A stretch of DNA of 64,000 nucleotides from Dokdonella koreensis DS-123 (GTDB lineage: Bacteria; Pseudomonadota; Gammaproteobacteria; Xanthomonadales; Rhodanobacteraceae): the NCBI RefSeq assembly GCF_001632775.1, contig NZ_CP015249.1, forward strand, positions 2,708,686 through 2,772,685, written 5' to 3'. Under the pieces are notes generated by a model, which saw nothing but the letters and a program-made list of their open reading frames with translations, was not told the origin of the DNA and ran no database searches. Below, piece after piece: positions 17,324 to 27,648 of this stretch (position 1 is the first letter of the stretch; every line of letters starts with the position of its first letter). The position numbers and the translations under genes are program-made.

Positions 17324-20300
17324 ATGCCGTTCATGTTTGCGCGCTGGCTCTTGCTCTGGATGCCGTTGGTGGTGGCGGCGGCTCCGCCGCCGGCCGAGCC
17401 GCGCTTCGAGGTGCTCGGCGTCGCCGACGGCCTGCCGTCCAGCCGCGTCTACAAGCTCGCCCAGGATCGCGACGGCTTCATCTGGATCGCCACCGCCGAC
17501 GGCCTGGCGCGCTACGACGGCGTCGACGTCAAGGTCTGGCGCAACGATCCGGCCGACCCGGGCTCGCTGTCGGGCAACGATGTCGCCACCGTGCTGGTAG
17601 ACCGCCGTGGCCGCGTCTGGAGCGGCGGCGAGGACAGCGGCCTCAACCGGCTCGACCCGGGCGCCACCCAGTTCACGCACTACCGGCACGTGCCCAGCGA
17701 CCGCACCACCCTGGGCAGCAACGACATCTTCGCGATCGCCGAGGATGCCGCCGGCACGATCTGGGTCGGCACCTACGGTGGCGGCCTGGCACGGCTGGAG
17801 CCCGACGGCAGCTTCGTGCAGATCCGCCACGACCCCGACGATCCGGCCAGCCTGAGCTCGGACGCGGTCATCAGCCTGTACGGCGATGCGGCCGGCCGGC
17901 TGTGGATCGGCACCGATCGCGGCCTGGACGTGCGCGAACCCGGCGGACTGATCCGCCGCGTCGCGCTGCCGGTGCTCGATACCCGCACCGGCGCCGCGCA
18001 GGTCACCGCGATCCTGGGCGAGCCGGACGGCAACGTGCTGTTGACGACGACGCGAGGCCTGCTCGTCGTCGGGCCCGACCTGGCCTTCGTGCGGCAGCTG
18101 CCGGTGGACGGGTTCGCGCCGATCTCCGCCGCGCGCGATCGCAGCGGCGTGCTCTGGGTCGGCACCGTGTCCGGGGTCAGCGTCTTCGACGGCACCAAGA
18201 CCGAGCACTTCCAGACGCACGAGCAGATTCCCGGCACCCTGCCCGGCGCGCGCATCATGGACATCCTGTGCGACCAGGAAGGCAACCTCTGGTTCGCGAC
18301 GCAGGAAGGCGGCATCGCCCAGTTGCCGCCGACCTGGCGCAACTTCGCCAACTACCGCTTCCTGCCCGGGTCCGACAACAGCCTGACGCACGGCATCGTC
18401 AACGCGCTGGCCGCCGCTCCGGACGGCGCAGTCTGGGCGATCAGCGCCCACGACGGCCTCGACCGGATCGATCCGGCCAGCGGCCGGGTCCAGCGCCACG
18501 GCCCGCGGATCGACGGCAATCGCCAGCGGATGTCCTCGCTGCTGGTGCAGGAGGACGCGGTCTGGGTCGGCCAGCGCAACGGCCTGCTGCGGATCGACCG
18601 GGCCGGGCGGACGCCGAACGTGGAATTTCCGGTCGATGCCGAACGCGCCGACGCGCTTCCGCCCGGCCAGGTCTCGGCGCTCGCCGCCGGCGATCGCAGG
18701 ATCTGGGCGGCGGTTCTGGGCGAAGGCGTCGTCGGCATCGATTCGCGCACGCACGCGATCCGCCGCTACACGCGTGCCAACGACGGCCTGACCAGCGACG
18801 ACATCAAGGTGCTGACCCGGGCGCCGGACGGCGGCATCTGGATCGCCACGACGACGGGAGTCGAGCGCTTCATGCCCGCGGAGGATCGCTTCCGCCGCAT
18901 CATCGGCGTGCCGTTCGACCTGATCGACGCGCTGGCCTTCGATGCCGACGGCTCGTTCTGGGCACACCATCCGGGCCGGCTCGAGCGCTATCGCATGGAC
19001 GGCGACATCGCCCGGCGCATCGACCAGGTCGAGCGCACGCTCGGGCTGCCGACGATGCCCGGCGCCGCGCTGGTCGTCGCCGACGACGGCAGCCCGTGGC
19101 TGGCCAGCCGGCGTGGCCTGTGGCACTTCGATCCGGCGACCCGGCGGCTGGTCCGCTACGGCGAGGGCGACGGCCTGCCGAGTCCGGAGTTCAGGGCCGG
19201 CGCCGCGACGCGCACGTCGGACGGCACGATCTGGATGGCGACCCTGTCCGGCATCGTCGCCTTCGATCCGCGCGCGCTGCGCGTGGAGCTGGCACGGCCG
19301 CCGGTGCGGGTGACCTCGCTGACCGTGCGCCGCGATGGGCGCGCGGTCGACCTGCCGGCCAGCCGGCCGATCGTCCTCGGCTACGACGACCGCGACCTGC
19401 AGGTCAACGTCCGCGCACTCTCGTTCGTCAACCCGGTCGCCAACCGCTACCGCTTCCGGCTGGCCCATTTCGACGAGGACTGGGTCGAGACCGGGAACCG
19501 CGGCCAGCGCGTCTTCTCGCAGCTGCCGGCCGGGCGCTATCCGCTGCAGGTCGCGGCGACCAACGGCAGCGGCGTCTGGAGCGACCTGGAGCCGCCCCTG
19601 CTACTGGACGTGGCGCCGCCGGCCTGGGCCACCGACCAGGCCTATGCGGTCTATTTCGCCGCCGTGCTCGGCATGGGCTGGCTGGTCCTGCGCGGCTACC
19701 GGCAGCGGATCAAGCGCCAGCATGCGCTGCAGCTGGCCGAGGAGCGCCGGCGCGCCGCCGAGCAGGTGGCCGAGGCCAAGTCGCGCTTCCTGGCACTGAT
19801 GAGCCACGAGATCCGCACGCCGCTGACCGGCGTGCTCGGCATGACCGACCTGCTGCTGCGCACGCCGCTGGAACAGCGCCAGCGCAGCCAGGCCGATGCG
19901 ATCCGCAAGTCCGGCGAGGTCCTGCTGCGCGTCGTCAACGACAGCCTCGACCTGGCACGCATCGAGGCCGGCAAGCTGTCGCTGGACCCGGTGCCGTTCG
20001 ATCCGGGCGCCCTGCTGCACGAGGTGGCGGCGATCGAGGAAGGCATCGCCGAAGCCAAGGGCGTCGCCTTGGTCGTCGACGTGGCGCCCGGTGCGCCGAC
20101 GCGCGTCGTCGGCGACGCGGTGCGGATCAAGCAGATCCTGCTGAACCTGGTCGGCAACGCCCTGAAGTTCACCGAGCGCGGCCACATCCACCTCGGCCTC
20201 ACGGTCGGCTTCGGCGGGATCGTGCGCTATCGCATCGAGGACACCGGTCCGGGCATGAGCGCCGACCTGGTCGAGCGGTTGTTCAGCCGTTTCGTACAGT

Positions 20301-20938
20301 CCGACGGCGTCAGCCGGCGCCATGGCGGCAGCGGCCTGGGCCTGGCGATCTGCCAGGAACTGACGCAACTGATGCACGGACGCATCCACGCCAGCAGCGT
20401 GCCGGGTCAGGGCAGCGTGTTCACGGTGGAGCTGCCGCTGCTCGATCCGCGCATCACGCCGGCCGACCCGGCCGAGGCCGCCGTCCGCGGAGCGCCGCCC
20501 CCGGCCTCCGCCGTGGCGGCGCCGGCCGGCGACCCGGCACGCGGCACGCCGGCCGCTGCGCTGCGGATCCTCCTGGTCGAGGACGACGCGATGATCGCCG
20601 CCGTCGCCAGCGGCCTGCTCGAATCGGCCGGCCACGGCGTGGTGCATGCGCCACAGGGGCTGGCCGCGATGGTCGAGCTGGCCCGCGGCCGCTTCGACCT
20701 GGCGATCGTCGACCTGGACCTGCCCGGTATCGACGGCATGCAGCTCACGCGGATGATCCGCAACCAGGCCGCGCATGCCGCCCTGCCGGTCATCGCGATC
20801 ACGGCGCGCTCCGGCGGCGACGAGGAAGCCGCCGCCAAGGCGTCCGGCATGGACGGATTCCTGCGCAAGCCGCTGACGGCGCACCGCCTCGGCGAAGCGA
20901 TCGAGCGCCTGCTGCAGCCGACGACGCCGGCCGCCTGA
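17324..20938 (+). CDS. Hybrid sensor histidine kinase with periplasmic two-component-regulator propeller
   Basis: About 1204 residues. A signal or anchor sequence is followed by roughly 650 residues of propeller repeats (for example GFIWIATADGLARYDG, GTIWVGTYGGGLARLE, GNLWFATQEGGIAQLP). A Y_Y_Y domain ends with NGSGVWSDLEPP. One transmembrane helix lies near 770-790 (AYAVYFAAVLGMGWLVL). The cytoplasmic part has HisKA with the phospho-accepting H828 (LMSHEIRTPL), an HATPase domain (NLVGNALKFTE, GGSGLGLAIC) and a C-terminal receiver with D1130 (IVDLDLPG) and conserved lysine (LRKPL). This is the architecture of one-protein two-component systems, often linked to extracellular carbohydrate sensing. 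No output DNA-binding domain is present. The start could instead be the ATG at 17297; no ribosome-binding site decides. Confidence 0.9.
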   Translation: MPFMFARWLLLWMPLVVAAAPPPAEPRFEVLGVADGLPSSRVYKLAQDRDGFIWIATADGLARYDGVDVKVWRNDPADPGSLSGNDVATVLVDRRGRVWSGGEDSGLNRLDPGATQFTHYRHVPSDRTTLGSNDIFAIAEDAAGTIWVGTYGGGLARLEPDGSFVQIRHDPDDPASLSSDAVISLYGDAAGRLWIGTDRGLDVREPGGLIRRVALPVLDTRTGAAQVTAILGEPDGNVLLTTTRGLLVVGPDLAFVRQLPVDGFAPISAARDRSGVLWVGTVSGVSVFDGTKTEHFQTHEQIPGTLPGARIMDILCDQEGNLWFATQEGGIAQLPPTWRNFANYRFLPGSDNSLTHGIVNALAAAPDGAVWAISAHDGLDRIDPASGRVQRHGPRIDGNRQRMSSLLVQEDAVWVGQRNGLLRIDRAGRTPNVEFPVDAERADALPPGQVSALAAGDRRIWAAVLGEGVVGIDSRTHAIRRYTRANDGLTSDDIKVLTRAPDGGIWIATTTGVERFMPAEDRFRRIIGVPFDLIDALAFDADGSFWAHHPGRLERYRMDGDIARRIDQVERTLGLPTMPGAALVVADDGSPWLASRRGLWHFDPATRRLVRYGEGDGLPSPEFRAGAATRTSDGTIWMATLSGIVAFDPRALRVELARPPVRVTSLTVRRDGRAVDLPASRPIVLGYDDRDLQVNVRALSFVNPVANRYRFRLAHFDEDWVETGNRGQRVFSQLPAGRYPLQVAATNGSGVWSDLEPPLLLDVAPPAWATDQAYAVYFAAVLGMGWLVLRGYRQRIKRQHALQLAEERRRAAEQVAEAKSRFLALMSHEIRTPLTGVLGMTDLLLRTPLEQRQRSQADAIRKSGEVLLRVVNDSLDLARIEAGKLSLDPVPFDPGALLHEVAAIEEGIAEAKGVALVVDVAPGAPTRVVGDAVRIKQILLNLVGNALKFTERGHIHLGLTVGFGGIVRYRIEDTGPGMSADLVERLFSRFVQSDGVSRRHGGSGLGLAICQELTQLMHGRIHASSVPGQGSVFTVELPLLDPRITPADPAEAAVRGAPPPASAVAAPAGDPARGTPAAALRILLVEDDAMIAAVASGLLESAGHGVVHAPQGLAAMVELARGRFDLAIVDLDLPGIDGMQLTRMIRNQAAHAALPVIAITARSGGDEEAAAKASGMDGFLRKPLTAHRLGEAIERLLQPTTPAA

Positions 20939-20969
20939 CGCCGCAATGTGCCGGCGGCAGGCGCGCCGA

Positions 20970-22028
20970 TCAGGAGCCGGCCGGCCGCCAGTCGTGCACG
21001 GCGTCGATCAGCACGCGCAGGTGGTCCGGATCGACCTGCGGCGTGATGCCGTGCCCGAGGTTGAACACATGGCCCGGGCCGCCACCGAAGCTGGCCAGCG
21101 CCGCGGCGGCCTCGGCACGGATCGTTTCCGGCCGGGCGTAGAGCACCGACGGATCGAGATTGCCCTGCAGGGCGACGCGATCGCCGACGCGCGTGCGCGC
21201 CTCGCCCAGCGTGATCGTCCAGTCCAGGCCGAGCGCGTCGCAGCCGGTGCCGGCGAGCGCTTCCAGGTGGCCGTTGGCGCCCTTGGAGAACACGATCAGC
21301 GGCAGCTCGCGGGCGACGGGGTCGGCCTTGAGCGCCTCGACGACGCGGTGCAGGTAGCGCAGCGAGAACTCGAGGAACGGTCCCGGCCCGAGCAACCCGC
21401 CCCAGGTGTCGAAGATCATCAGCGCCTGGGCGCCCGCCGCGGCCTGCGCCGCCAGATAGGCTGCCACCGCGCGCGCGTTGACGTCGAGCAGGCGGTGCAG
21501 GCTGGCCGGATCGTCCCAGAGCAGCGCCTTGGCGTGCGAGAAATCCGACGAGCCCTCGCCCTGGACCATGTAGCAGGCCAGCGTCCACGGACTGCCGGAA
21601 AAGCCGATCAGCGGCACGCGGCCGTCGAGCTCGCGGCGGATCAGGCGGACCGCGTCGGTCACATAGCGCAGGTCGCGCTCCGGGTCCGGAACGCCCAGGC
21701 GGGCGATCGCCGCCGCATCGCGCAGCGGATGCCGGAACTTGGGGCCTTCGCCGTCGACGAAGTACAGCTCCAGGCCCATCGCGTCGGGAATCGTCAGGAT
21801 GTCGGAGAACAGGATCGCCGCATCGAGCGGGAACCGGTCGATCGGCTGCAGCGTGACCTCGCAGGCCAGCTCCGGCGTCTTGGCCAGCGCCAGGAAGCTG
21901 CCGGCACGGGCGCGGGTGGCGCGGTACTCGGGCAGGTAGCGGCCGGCCTGGCGCATGATCCAGACCGGCGTGCGGTCGACGGGTTGGCGGCGCAGCGCGC
22001 GCAGCAGACGATCGTTCTTGAGGGTCAT
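20970..22028 (-). CDS. hemE: Uroporphyrinogen decarboxylase
   Basis: 352 residues, the usual length. It decarboxylates uroporphyrinogen III to coproporphyrinogen III in heme biosynthesis and is cytoplasmic. Signature stretches are [17 protein letters not shown] near the N-terminus and [19 protein letters not shown] in the middle, with the C-terminal [15 protein letters not shown]. The second of two adjacent ATGs (22026-22028) is chosen because it is six bases from GGAA and gives the family-typical [12 protein letters not shown]. Its product feeds either coproporphyrinogen oxidase route, including the hemN encoded at 26053 in this window. It converges with the sensor kinase gene. Confidence 0.97.
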   Translation of the reverse strand: MTLKNDRLLRALRRQPVDRTPVWIMRQAGRYLPEYRATRARAGSFLALAKTPELACEVTLQPIDRFPLDAAILFSDILTIPDAMGLELYFVDGEGPKFRHPLRDAAAIARLGVPDPERDLRYVTDAVRLIRRELDGRVPLIGFSGSPWTLACYMVQGEGSSDFSHAKALLWDDPASLHRLLDVNARAVAAYLAAQAAAGAQALMIFDTWGGLLGPGPFLEFSLRYLHRVVEALKADPVARELPLIVFSKGANGHLEALAGTGCDALGLDWTITLGEARTRVGDRVALQGNLDPSVLYARPETIRAEAAAALASFGGGPGHVFNLGHGITPQVDPDHLRVLIDAVHDWRPAGS

Positions 22029-22158
22029 CATCGATTCCGGCTGTGGCGCCCCGATCGGCGCACGGAAGTGGGTTCTGGGCGGGCGGCGGGGCGCCGCGAC
22101 GGCGGGCCGGCCGGCCGATCGGCGCGCCGGCCTTCGCGCGCGCTGCGATCCACGCCGG

Positions 22159-22401
22159 CTACAGGCCGCGGCTGAACATGATCTGGAAGCCGCGGCGCAG
22201 CTGCGAGTCGCGGGCGCTCTCGAACGCCGCCAGCGCGGCGTCACGCTCGAGGTACAGCTCGCGCTTGCGGCTGCTGCGGCCGCCCTGCTGGCCCCATTCG
22301 CGCGACAAGGTCCAGCCACCCAGAAGATCTTGTTCGAGATCGATCTGGTAGAACTTGGGAGCTTCCGTGGTGACCGGCTGGGTCTGCATGAAAAGGCGCA
22401 T
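22159..22401 (-). CDS. Small WGR-domain protein
   Basis: 80 residues, almost entirely one WGR domain ([26 protein letters not shown], then the basic [20 protein letters not shown]). WGR domains bind nucleic acids or proteins and usually sit beside PARP, ligase or MolR-type domains. Here the domain stands alone. A TACAAT -10-like hexamer lies just before the ATG at 22399-22401, so the message would have a very short leader. An internal ATG at 22389 is an alternative start. It is upstream of hemE on the same strand with a 130-nt gap, so co-transcription with hemE is possible. Confidence 0.78.
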   Translation of the reverse strand: MRLFMQTQPVTTEAPKFYQIDLEQDLLGGWTLSREWGQQGGRSSRKRELYLERDAALAAFESARDSQLRRGFQIMFSRGL

Positions 22402-22509
22402 CGCCAAATTGTAGCCGCGGCGTGCCGGGTTGACACCTTTCCGCCGCCGTGGCGACATGCCGACGCACTCCGGTCGCAGGCCGGCACCGTCGGCACGAGG
22501 AGGATTCCG

Positions 22510-23520
22510 ATGAAAACCCTGCCCCTGCTCGCCGCCGTCCTGCTGGCGACTGCCCTGCCCGCTGGCGCGGGCGAAGGCCTGCTGCTGGTCGGCAACAAGA
22601 GCGCCGCCTCGATCCACGCCCTCGACCTCGGGGACGGCTCGCTGCGGGCGCGCATCCCCACCGGCGAAGGCCCGCACGAGATCGAGGTCGCGCCGGACGG
22701 CCGCCACGTCGTCGTCGCCGACTACGGTGCCGGCACCGCCGGCCATACGCTGACCGTCATCGACTGGCCCAGCCGCCGGACGCGGACGATCGACCTCGGC
22801 GAGAACCGGCGCCCGCACGGCCTGCGCTTCCTGCCCGACGGCCGGCGCCTAGTGGTGACGACCGAAGGCAGCGGCCGGCTGACCGAAGTCGACGTGGTCG
22901 ACGGCAAGGTCCTGCGCAGCATCGCCGTCGGCGACGGCAAGCCGCACATGGTGGCGCTGGCGCCGGACGGGCGCCGTGCCTACGTGACCCAGGTCGGCAG
23001 CGGCCTGCTGTCGGTGGTGGACCTGGACGAAGGACGGCGGATCGCCGACATTCCGACCGGGGCGGGCGCGGAGGGCATCGCGATCACGCCCGACGGCACC
23101 GAGCTGTGGGTCACCAACCGCGATGCCGACAGCGTCTCTGTGGTCGATGCGCGGACGCTGGCGGTCGCCGCCACCGTGCCGAGCGCAGCGTTCCCGATCC
23201 GGGCCGCGATGACGCCGGACGCCCGTCACGTGCTGGTCGTCAACGCCCGCTCGGCCACGCTGGCGGTGTTCGACCGGCGCGCACGCAGGCAGGTCGCCTC
23301 GGTCGCGCTGGCCACGCCCGGCGCCACGTACCGCCCGAGCATGCTCGGCGACACCGCGCTGCCGATCGGCGTGCGCGTGGCGCCGGACGGGCGGTACGCC
23401 TACGTCGCGATCAGCGGCGGCGACACCGTGGCGGTGATCGAGACCACGGGCTGGACCGTGACCACGCGCTGGCCGACCGGGCGCGAGCCCGACGCCCTGG
23501 CGATCGTCGCGGCGCGCTGA
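22510..23520 (+). CDS. Exported YVTN-type beta-propeller protein
   Basis: 336 residues. A Sec signal peptide ([21 protein letters not shown]) precedes six to seven repeats of the YVTN/lactonase-like propeller type. Recurrent units are [53 protein letters not shown] and [15 protein letters not shown]. It is expected in the periplasm. Such proteins accompany redox enzymes or act as binding scaffolds, but no catalytic residues can be named here. The start is well supported by GAGGAGGA (22497-22504) five bases before the ATG. It converges with miaB, with only 24 nt between the two stop codons; that gap is a GC-rich palindrome (23521-23537). Confidence 0.85.
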   Translation: MKTLPLLAAVLLATALPAGAGEGLLLVGNKSAASIHALDLGDGSLRARIPTGEGPHEIEVAPDGRHVVVADYGAGTAGHTLTVIDWPSRRTRTIDLGENRRPHGLRFLPDGRRLVVTTEGSGRLTEVDVVDGKVLRSIAVGDGKPHMVALAPDGRRAYVTQVGSGLLSVVDLDEGRRIADIPTGAGAEGIAITPDGTELWVTNRDADSVSVVDARTLAVAATVPSAAFPIRAAMTPDARHVLVVNARSATLAVFDRRARRQVASVALATPGATYRPSMLGDTALPIGVRVAPDGRYAYVAISGGDTVAVIETTGWTVTTRWPTGREPDALAIVAAR

Positions 23521-23544
23521 CCGGCCGCGCCGGCCGGGGCCGCG

Positions 23545-24888
23545 TCAGGCGGCGATGTCCGCGTCCAGCCGGATGCGGCCGCGTAGCGAGTTGGCCATGA
23601 CCTCGGTGATCGCGACATCGACGAACTGCCCGACCAGACGCGCGGGACCGGCGAAATTGACGTAGCGCATGTTCTCGGTGCGGCCGGTCAGCTCGTCGGG
23701 GTTCTTGCGGCTCGGCCCCTCGACCAGCACGCGCTGCACGCTGCCGAGCATGCCCTGCGCGATGCGGCGCGCATTGTCGTTGATCGCCGCCTGCAGCCGC
23801 GCCAGCCGGGCCTGCTTGACCGCCGCCGGCGTCTCGTCGGCGAGGTTCGCCGCCGGCGTGCCCGGCCGTGCCGAGAAGACGAACGAGAAGCTCTGGTCGA
23901 AACCGACGTCGGCGATCAGCTTCATCGTCTTCTCGAAATCCGCGTCGGTCTCGCCGGGAAAGCCGACGATGAAGTCGGTGGACAGGCTGATGTCCGGCCG
24001 CACCGCACGCAGCTTGCGGATGCGCTGCTTGTACTCGAGCACGGTGTAGCCGCGCTTCATCGCTGCCAGGACGCGGTCCGACCCGGCCTGCACCGGCAGG
24101 TGCAGGTAGTTGGCCAGCTTGGGGACGTTGGCGTAGGCCTCGATCAGCGAATCGGAGAACTCCATCGGGTGCGAGGTCGTGAAGCGGATGCGACCGATGC
24201 CGTCGATCTCGGCGATCGCGTGGATCAGCAGGCCGAGATCGGCGGTGCCGCCGTCGAACATCGGCCCGCGATACACGTTGACGTTCTGGCCGAGCAGCGT
24301 CACTTCGCGCACGCCCTGCTCGGCCAGCACGGCGATCTCGGCGACGACGTCGTCGAACGGGCGGCTGATCTCCTCGCCGCGCGTGTACGGCACCACGCAA
24401 TAGGTGCAGTACTTGGAGCAGCCTTCCATGATCGAGACGAACGCGGTCGGGCCTTCGGCCCGCGGCTCGGGCATGCGGTCGAACTTCTCGATCTCCGGGA
24501 ACGAGATGTCGACCTGCGGCCGGCCGGTGGCACGGCGGGCGGCGATCATCTCCGGCAGCCGGTGCAGGGTCTGCGGACCGAACACCAGGTCCACGAACGG
24601 CGCGCGCTTGACGATCGCATCGCCCTCCTGGCTGGCGACGCAGCCGCCGACGCCGATCACGACACGGTCGTTCTTCTGCTTGAGCTCGCGCCAGCGCCCG
24701 AGCTGGCTGAAGACCTTTTCCTGGGCCTTTTCGCGGATCGAGCAGGTGTTGATCAGGATGACGTCGGCCTCCGACTCGTCCTGGGTCAGTTCCAGCCCGT
24801 GGGCGGCCTGGAGCACGTCGACCATCTTGGTCGAGTCGTACTCGTTCATCTGGCAACCGTGGGTCTTGATGTAGAGCTTGCCGGGCAT
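23545..24888 (-). CDS. miaB: tRNA-2-methylthio-N6-dimethylallyladenosine synthase
   Basis: 447 residues, within the MiaB range. Radical-SAM methylthiotransferase that converts i6A37 to ms2i6A37 in tRNAs reading UNN codons. The UPF0004 domain supplies three cluster cysteines ([34 protein letters not shown]). The radical-SAM motif is [22 protein letters not shown] domain with RVLVEG and [14 protein letters not shown] closes the protein. The ATG at 24886-24888 starts exactly at the conserved [15 protein letters not shown]; the frame is open upstream but not conserved. It is divergent from the lytic transglycosylase gene. Confidence 0.97.
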   Translation of the reverse strand: MPGKLYIKTHGCQMNEYDSTKMVDVLQAAHGLELTQDESEADVILINTCSIREKAQEKVFSQLGRWRELKQKNDRVVIGVGGCVASQEGDAIVKRAPFVDLVFGPQTLHRLPEMIAARRATGRPQVDISFPEIEKFDRMPEPRAEGPTAFVSIMEGCSKYCTYCVVPYTRGEEISRPFDDVVAEIAVLAEQGVREVTLLGQNVNVYRGPMFDGGTADLGLLIHAIAEIDGIGRIRFTTSHPMEFSDSLIEAYANVPKLANYLHLPVQAGSDRVLAAMKRGYTVLEYKQRIRKLRAVRPDISLSTDFIVGFPGETDADFEKTMKLIADVGFDQSFSFVFSARPGTPAANLADETPAAVKQARLARLQAAINDNARRIAQGMLGSVQRVLVEGPSRKNPDELTGRTENMRYVNFAGPARLVGQFVDVAITEVMANSLRGRIRLDADIAA

Positions 24889-25055
24889 GGGCTGGGCGTC
24901 GTCGGGGCGGGGCCACGTAGCGGGACGGGATGGCCCGAAACCGGTGGCGGCCCAATAGTTTATGATGGACGCCGGTCCGCCGCCACGTGCCTGCAGGGGG
25001 AACTGCGACACGGCTTGCGGAAACTTTCCCGAAGCTGCGCTATCCATTCAGCGTC

Positions 25056-25979
25056 ATGACGCCGCCCCGCCCACTGCTCGCGCTGCTGTTTCCCCTCGCC
25101 CTCGCCCTGGGCGCGCCGGCGCGCGCCGATACCGTCTACAAGTGCGAGGGCCCGGACGGCACGATCGCCTACGGCAACGTGACCGCCGGTTTCCGCAACT
25201 GCAAGGTGTTCGCGACGGCCAGCCCGGAGGCGGCGCGCAAGCCGCCGGCCGCGGGCAGCCTGGCAGCGACCAGCACGTGGCGCTACGAACAGAGCAGCCG
25301 GCCGGACGTCAAGGCGGCCGCCGCCACCGTGACCAGCACCGCGCCGGCCGGTACGACGGCGCCGGACGCGGGTTCGACGCCCGCCCCCGCCACCGCGCCC
25401 GCCCGGCGCAGCACCGCCAAGGTCACCAGCGGCGCGGTCTACCGCGTCGACCGTGGCGGCGGCATCACCGAATACACCAACGTCAAGCCGCGCAGCGGCC
25501 GCTACGCGATGATGTTCACCTACATCGCGACCTGCATCGCCTGCGACGTGCATTCGACGATCGACTGGCTGAGCACCAAGCTGCGCACCGAGCTCTACCG
25601 CGACGAGATCGCCGCCGCTGCGGCCGAGTCGGGCGTCGACGCGGCCCTGATCCGGGCGGTCATCCATGCCGAGTCGGCCTTCAACCCGCTGGCGCTCTCG
25701 CACAAGGGCGCGCAGGGCCTGATGCAGCTGATGCCGGGCACCGCCGGCGACCTGGGCGTCGCCGACGCGTTCGACGTGGGCGAGAACATCCGCGGCGGCG
25801 CCCGCTACCTCGCGCAGATGCTCAAGAACTTCAACGGCAACGAGCGCCTGGCGACGGCCGCCTACAACGCCGGGCCGGGCGCGGTGCTCAAGCACGGCGG
25901 CGTCCCGCCGTACGCCGAGACCAAGCTCTACGTCGAACGCGTCGCCACGCTGCGCGAGCGCTACGGCAAGGCGCACTGA
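25056..25979 (+). CDS. Periplasmic lytic transglycosylase with N-terminal DUF4124
   Basis: 307 residues. The signal peptide (MTPPRPLLALLFPLALALGAPARA) is followed by a DUF4124 domain (DTVYKCEGPDGTIAYGNVTAGFRNCKV) and a proline/alanine/threonine-rich linker. The C-terminal SLT domain (about 175-300) has the catalytic glutamate in RAVIHAESAFNPLAL, then GLMQLMPGTAGDLGV and ATAAYNAGPGAV. It should cleave peptidoglycan glycan strands, forming 1,6-anhydro-muramic ends. The ATG at 25056 starts the signal peptide. An in-frame ATG further upstream at 24987 would bury it. Confidence 0.93.
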   Translation: MTPPRPLLALLFPLALALGAPARADTVYKCEGPDGTIAYGNVTAGFRNCKVFATASPEAARKPPAAGSLAATSTWRYEQSSRPDVKAAAATVTSTAPAGTTAPDAGSTPAPATAPARRSTAKVTSGAVYRVDRGGGITEYTNVKPRSGRYAMMFTYIATCIACDVHSTIDWLSTKLRTELYRDEIAAAAAESGVDAALIRAVIHAESAFNPLALSHKGAQGLMQLMPGTAGDLGVADAFDVGENIRGGARYLAQMLKNFNGNERLATAAYNAGPGAVLKHGGVPPYAETKLYVERVATLRERYGKAH

Positions 25980-26005
25980 ACGCGGCGAGCCCCGCGCGGG
26001 TTTGC

Positions 26006-26019
26006 TTGACCCGGATCAA
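26006..26019. promoter_or_regulatory. FNR/Anr box upstream of hemN
   Basis: The palindrome TTGAC-CCGG-ATCAA differs from the FNR consensus TTGAT-N4-ATCAA at one base. Its centre lies about 40 bp before the annotated hemN ATG. Oxygen control of hemN by FNR/Anr is well known. The same half-site pair occurs before ccoN in this window, and an fnr gene lies downstream of hemN. Confidence 0.85.
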
Positions 26020-26052
26020 TACGCGCGCCGCCGGCGGCGGCACGATGGCGCC

Positions 26053-27477
26053 ATGCTTCCCGCCCTCGCCGCCCTGCCCGCTGCCGGCGCACCGCCGGTG
26101 TTCGATCCCGCGCTGATCGCGCGCTACGACACCAGCGGCCCGCGCTACACCTCCTACCCGACCGCGCCGCAGTTCCGCGACGATTTCGGCGAGGCCGATT
26201 TCCGCCACGCCGCGCAGGCATCCAACGAGGACCCGATCCCGCGGCCGCTGTCGCTCTACCTGCACGTGCCGTTCTGCGCCAGCCCCTGCTTCTACTGCGG
26301 CTGCAACCGCATCATCACGCGCGACCGGCGCAAGGCCGATCGCTACCTGGCCCGGCTGTGCCACGAGATCGACCGGATCGCACCGCTGTTCGACCGCGAC
26401 CGTCCGCTGCAGCAGCTGCACCTGGGCGGCGGCACGCCGAACTTCTTCGACGCCCGCCAGCTGCGCACCCTGGTCGGGACGATCGACGGCCGGTTCACGC
26501 TGGCCGGCCTCGGGCAGCGCGAGTTCGGCATCGAGATCGATCCGCGCGGCGCCGATGCCGCCTACGTGCACCAGCTCGCCGAGCTCGGCTTCGACCGCCT
26601 CTCGCTCGGCATCCAGGACTTCGACGCCGACGTCCAGCGCGCGATCAACCGCGTGCAGGACCCGGCACAGGTCGGCGAGGTCATCGATGCCGCGCACGCG
26701 CACGGCTTCCGCTCGGTCAGCGTCGACCTGATCTACGGCCTGCCGCGGCAGACGCCCGAGCGTTTCCGCCGCACGCTCGAGCAGGTCGCCGCGCTGCGGC
26801 CGCAGCGGATCGTCACCTATGCCTACGCCCACCTGCCCGAGCGCTTCCGGGCGCAGCGGCGCATCGTCGCGGCCGAACTGCCGGATGCGGCGATGCGCCT
26901 GGCCCTGCTCGGCATGACGGTGGAGACGCTGACCGCCGCCGGCTACCGCTACATCGGCATGGACCATTTCGCGCTGCCCGACGACGAGCTCAGCCTGGCG
27001 CAGGAGCGCGGCACGCTGCACCGCAATTTCCAGGGCTATTCCACCCACGCCGACTGCGACCTGATCGGGCTCGGCGTGAGCGCGATCAGCCACGTCGGCG
27101 CCACGTTCAGCCAGAACCTGCGCGAGCTGCCGCCCTACGAGGCCGCGCTCGACCAGGGCCGGCTGCCGATCGAGCGTGGCCTGCGGCTGGGCGCGGACGA
27201 CCTCGCGCGCGCCGACGTGATCCAGCAGCTGATGTGCCACGACGGCATCGACATCGCGGCGGTCGAGCTGCGCCATCACCTGGCGTTCGCGAGCTACTTC
27301 GCCGACGCGCTGCGGCGGCTGGAGCGCTTCGAGCACGACGGGCTGGTCGAGGTCACCGCGCAGCGCATCGCGGTGCGCCCCGGCGGGCGGCTGCTCCTGC
27401 GCAACATCGCGATGTGCTTCGACGCCTACCTGCCCGCGCTCGCCAGCGAGCCGGGGCGCTACTCGCGCACGCTCTGA
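26053..27477 (+). CDS. hemN: Oxygen-independent coproporphyrinogen III oxidase
   Basis: 474 residues. Cytoplasmic radical-SAM enzyme that converts coproporphyrinogen III to protoporphyrinogen IX without oxygen. The HemN-type cluster motif is HVPFCASPCFYCGCNRI (CxxxCxxC plus the following C). Further family motifs are LHLGGGTPNFF, GIEIDPR, SLGIQDFD and YGLPRQTPERF. The C-terminal HemN domain covers about 370-460. The ATG at 26053 lies 40 bp past the FNR-box centre, exactly where an FNR-activated transcript would begin. Either the message is leaderless or translation starts later, for example at the GTG at 26098, which gives the family-like VFDPALIARYD start. Confidence 0.96.
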   Translation: MLPALAALPAAGAPPVFDPALIARYDTSGPRYTSYPTAPQFRDDFGEADFRHAAQASNEDPIPRPLSLYLHVPFCASPCFYCGCNRIITRDRRKADRYLARLCHEIDRIAPLFDRDRPLQQLHLGGGTPNFFDARQLRTLVGTIDGRFTLAGLGQREFGIEIDPRGADAAYVHQLAELGFDRLSLGIQDFDADVQRAINRVQDPAQVGEVIDAAHAHGFRSVSVDLIYGLPRQTPERFRRTLEQVAALRPQRIVTYAYAHLPERFRAQRRIVAAELPDAAMRLALLGMTVETLTAAGYRYIGMDHFALPDDELSLAQERGTLHRNFQGYSTHADCDLIGLGVSAISHVGATFSQNLRELPPYEAALDQGRLPIERGLRLGADDLARADVIQQLMCHDGIDIAAVELRHHLAFASYFADALRRLERFEHDGLVEVTAQRIAVRPGGRLLLRNIAMCFDAYLPALASEPGRYSRTL

Positions 27478-27648
27478 CGGAGACCGGCTATGCGACAATG
27501 CAGGCCGGCGGCCCTGACAGGCCGCCAGCGTCCACGGCGCGCCGGCACGGCTCGCACGGGGCGCGTGTCGACACCTGCCGGCCGTGCCGGCGTGGCGATC
27601 CTGCCGGCGACGGCATGTCCGAGCGGACCAGACCCAGGAGCGGCCTCC

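Noticed and set aside
22430-22458. Promoter (TTGACA) for the YVTN propeller gene
   Set aside because: A perfect -35 is present, but no acceptable -10 hexamer lies 16-18 bp downstream.
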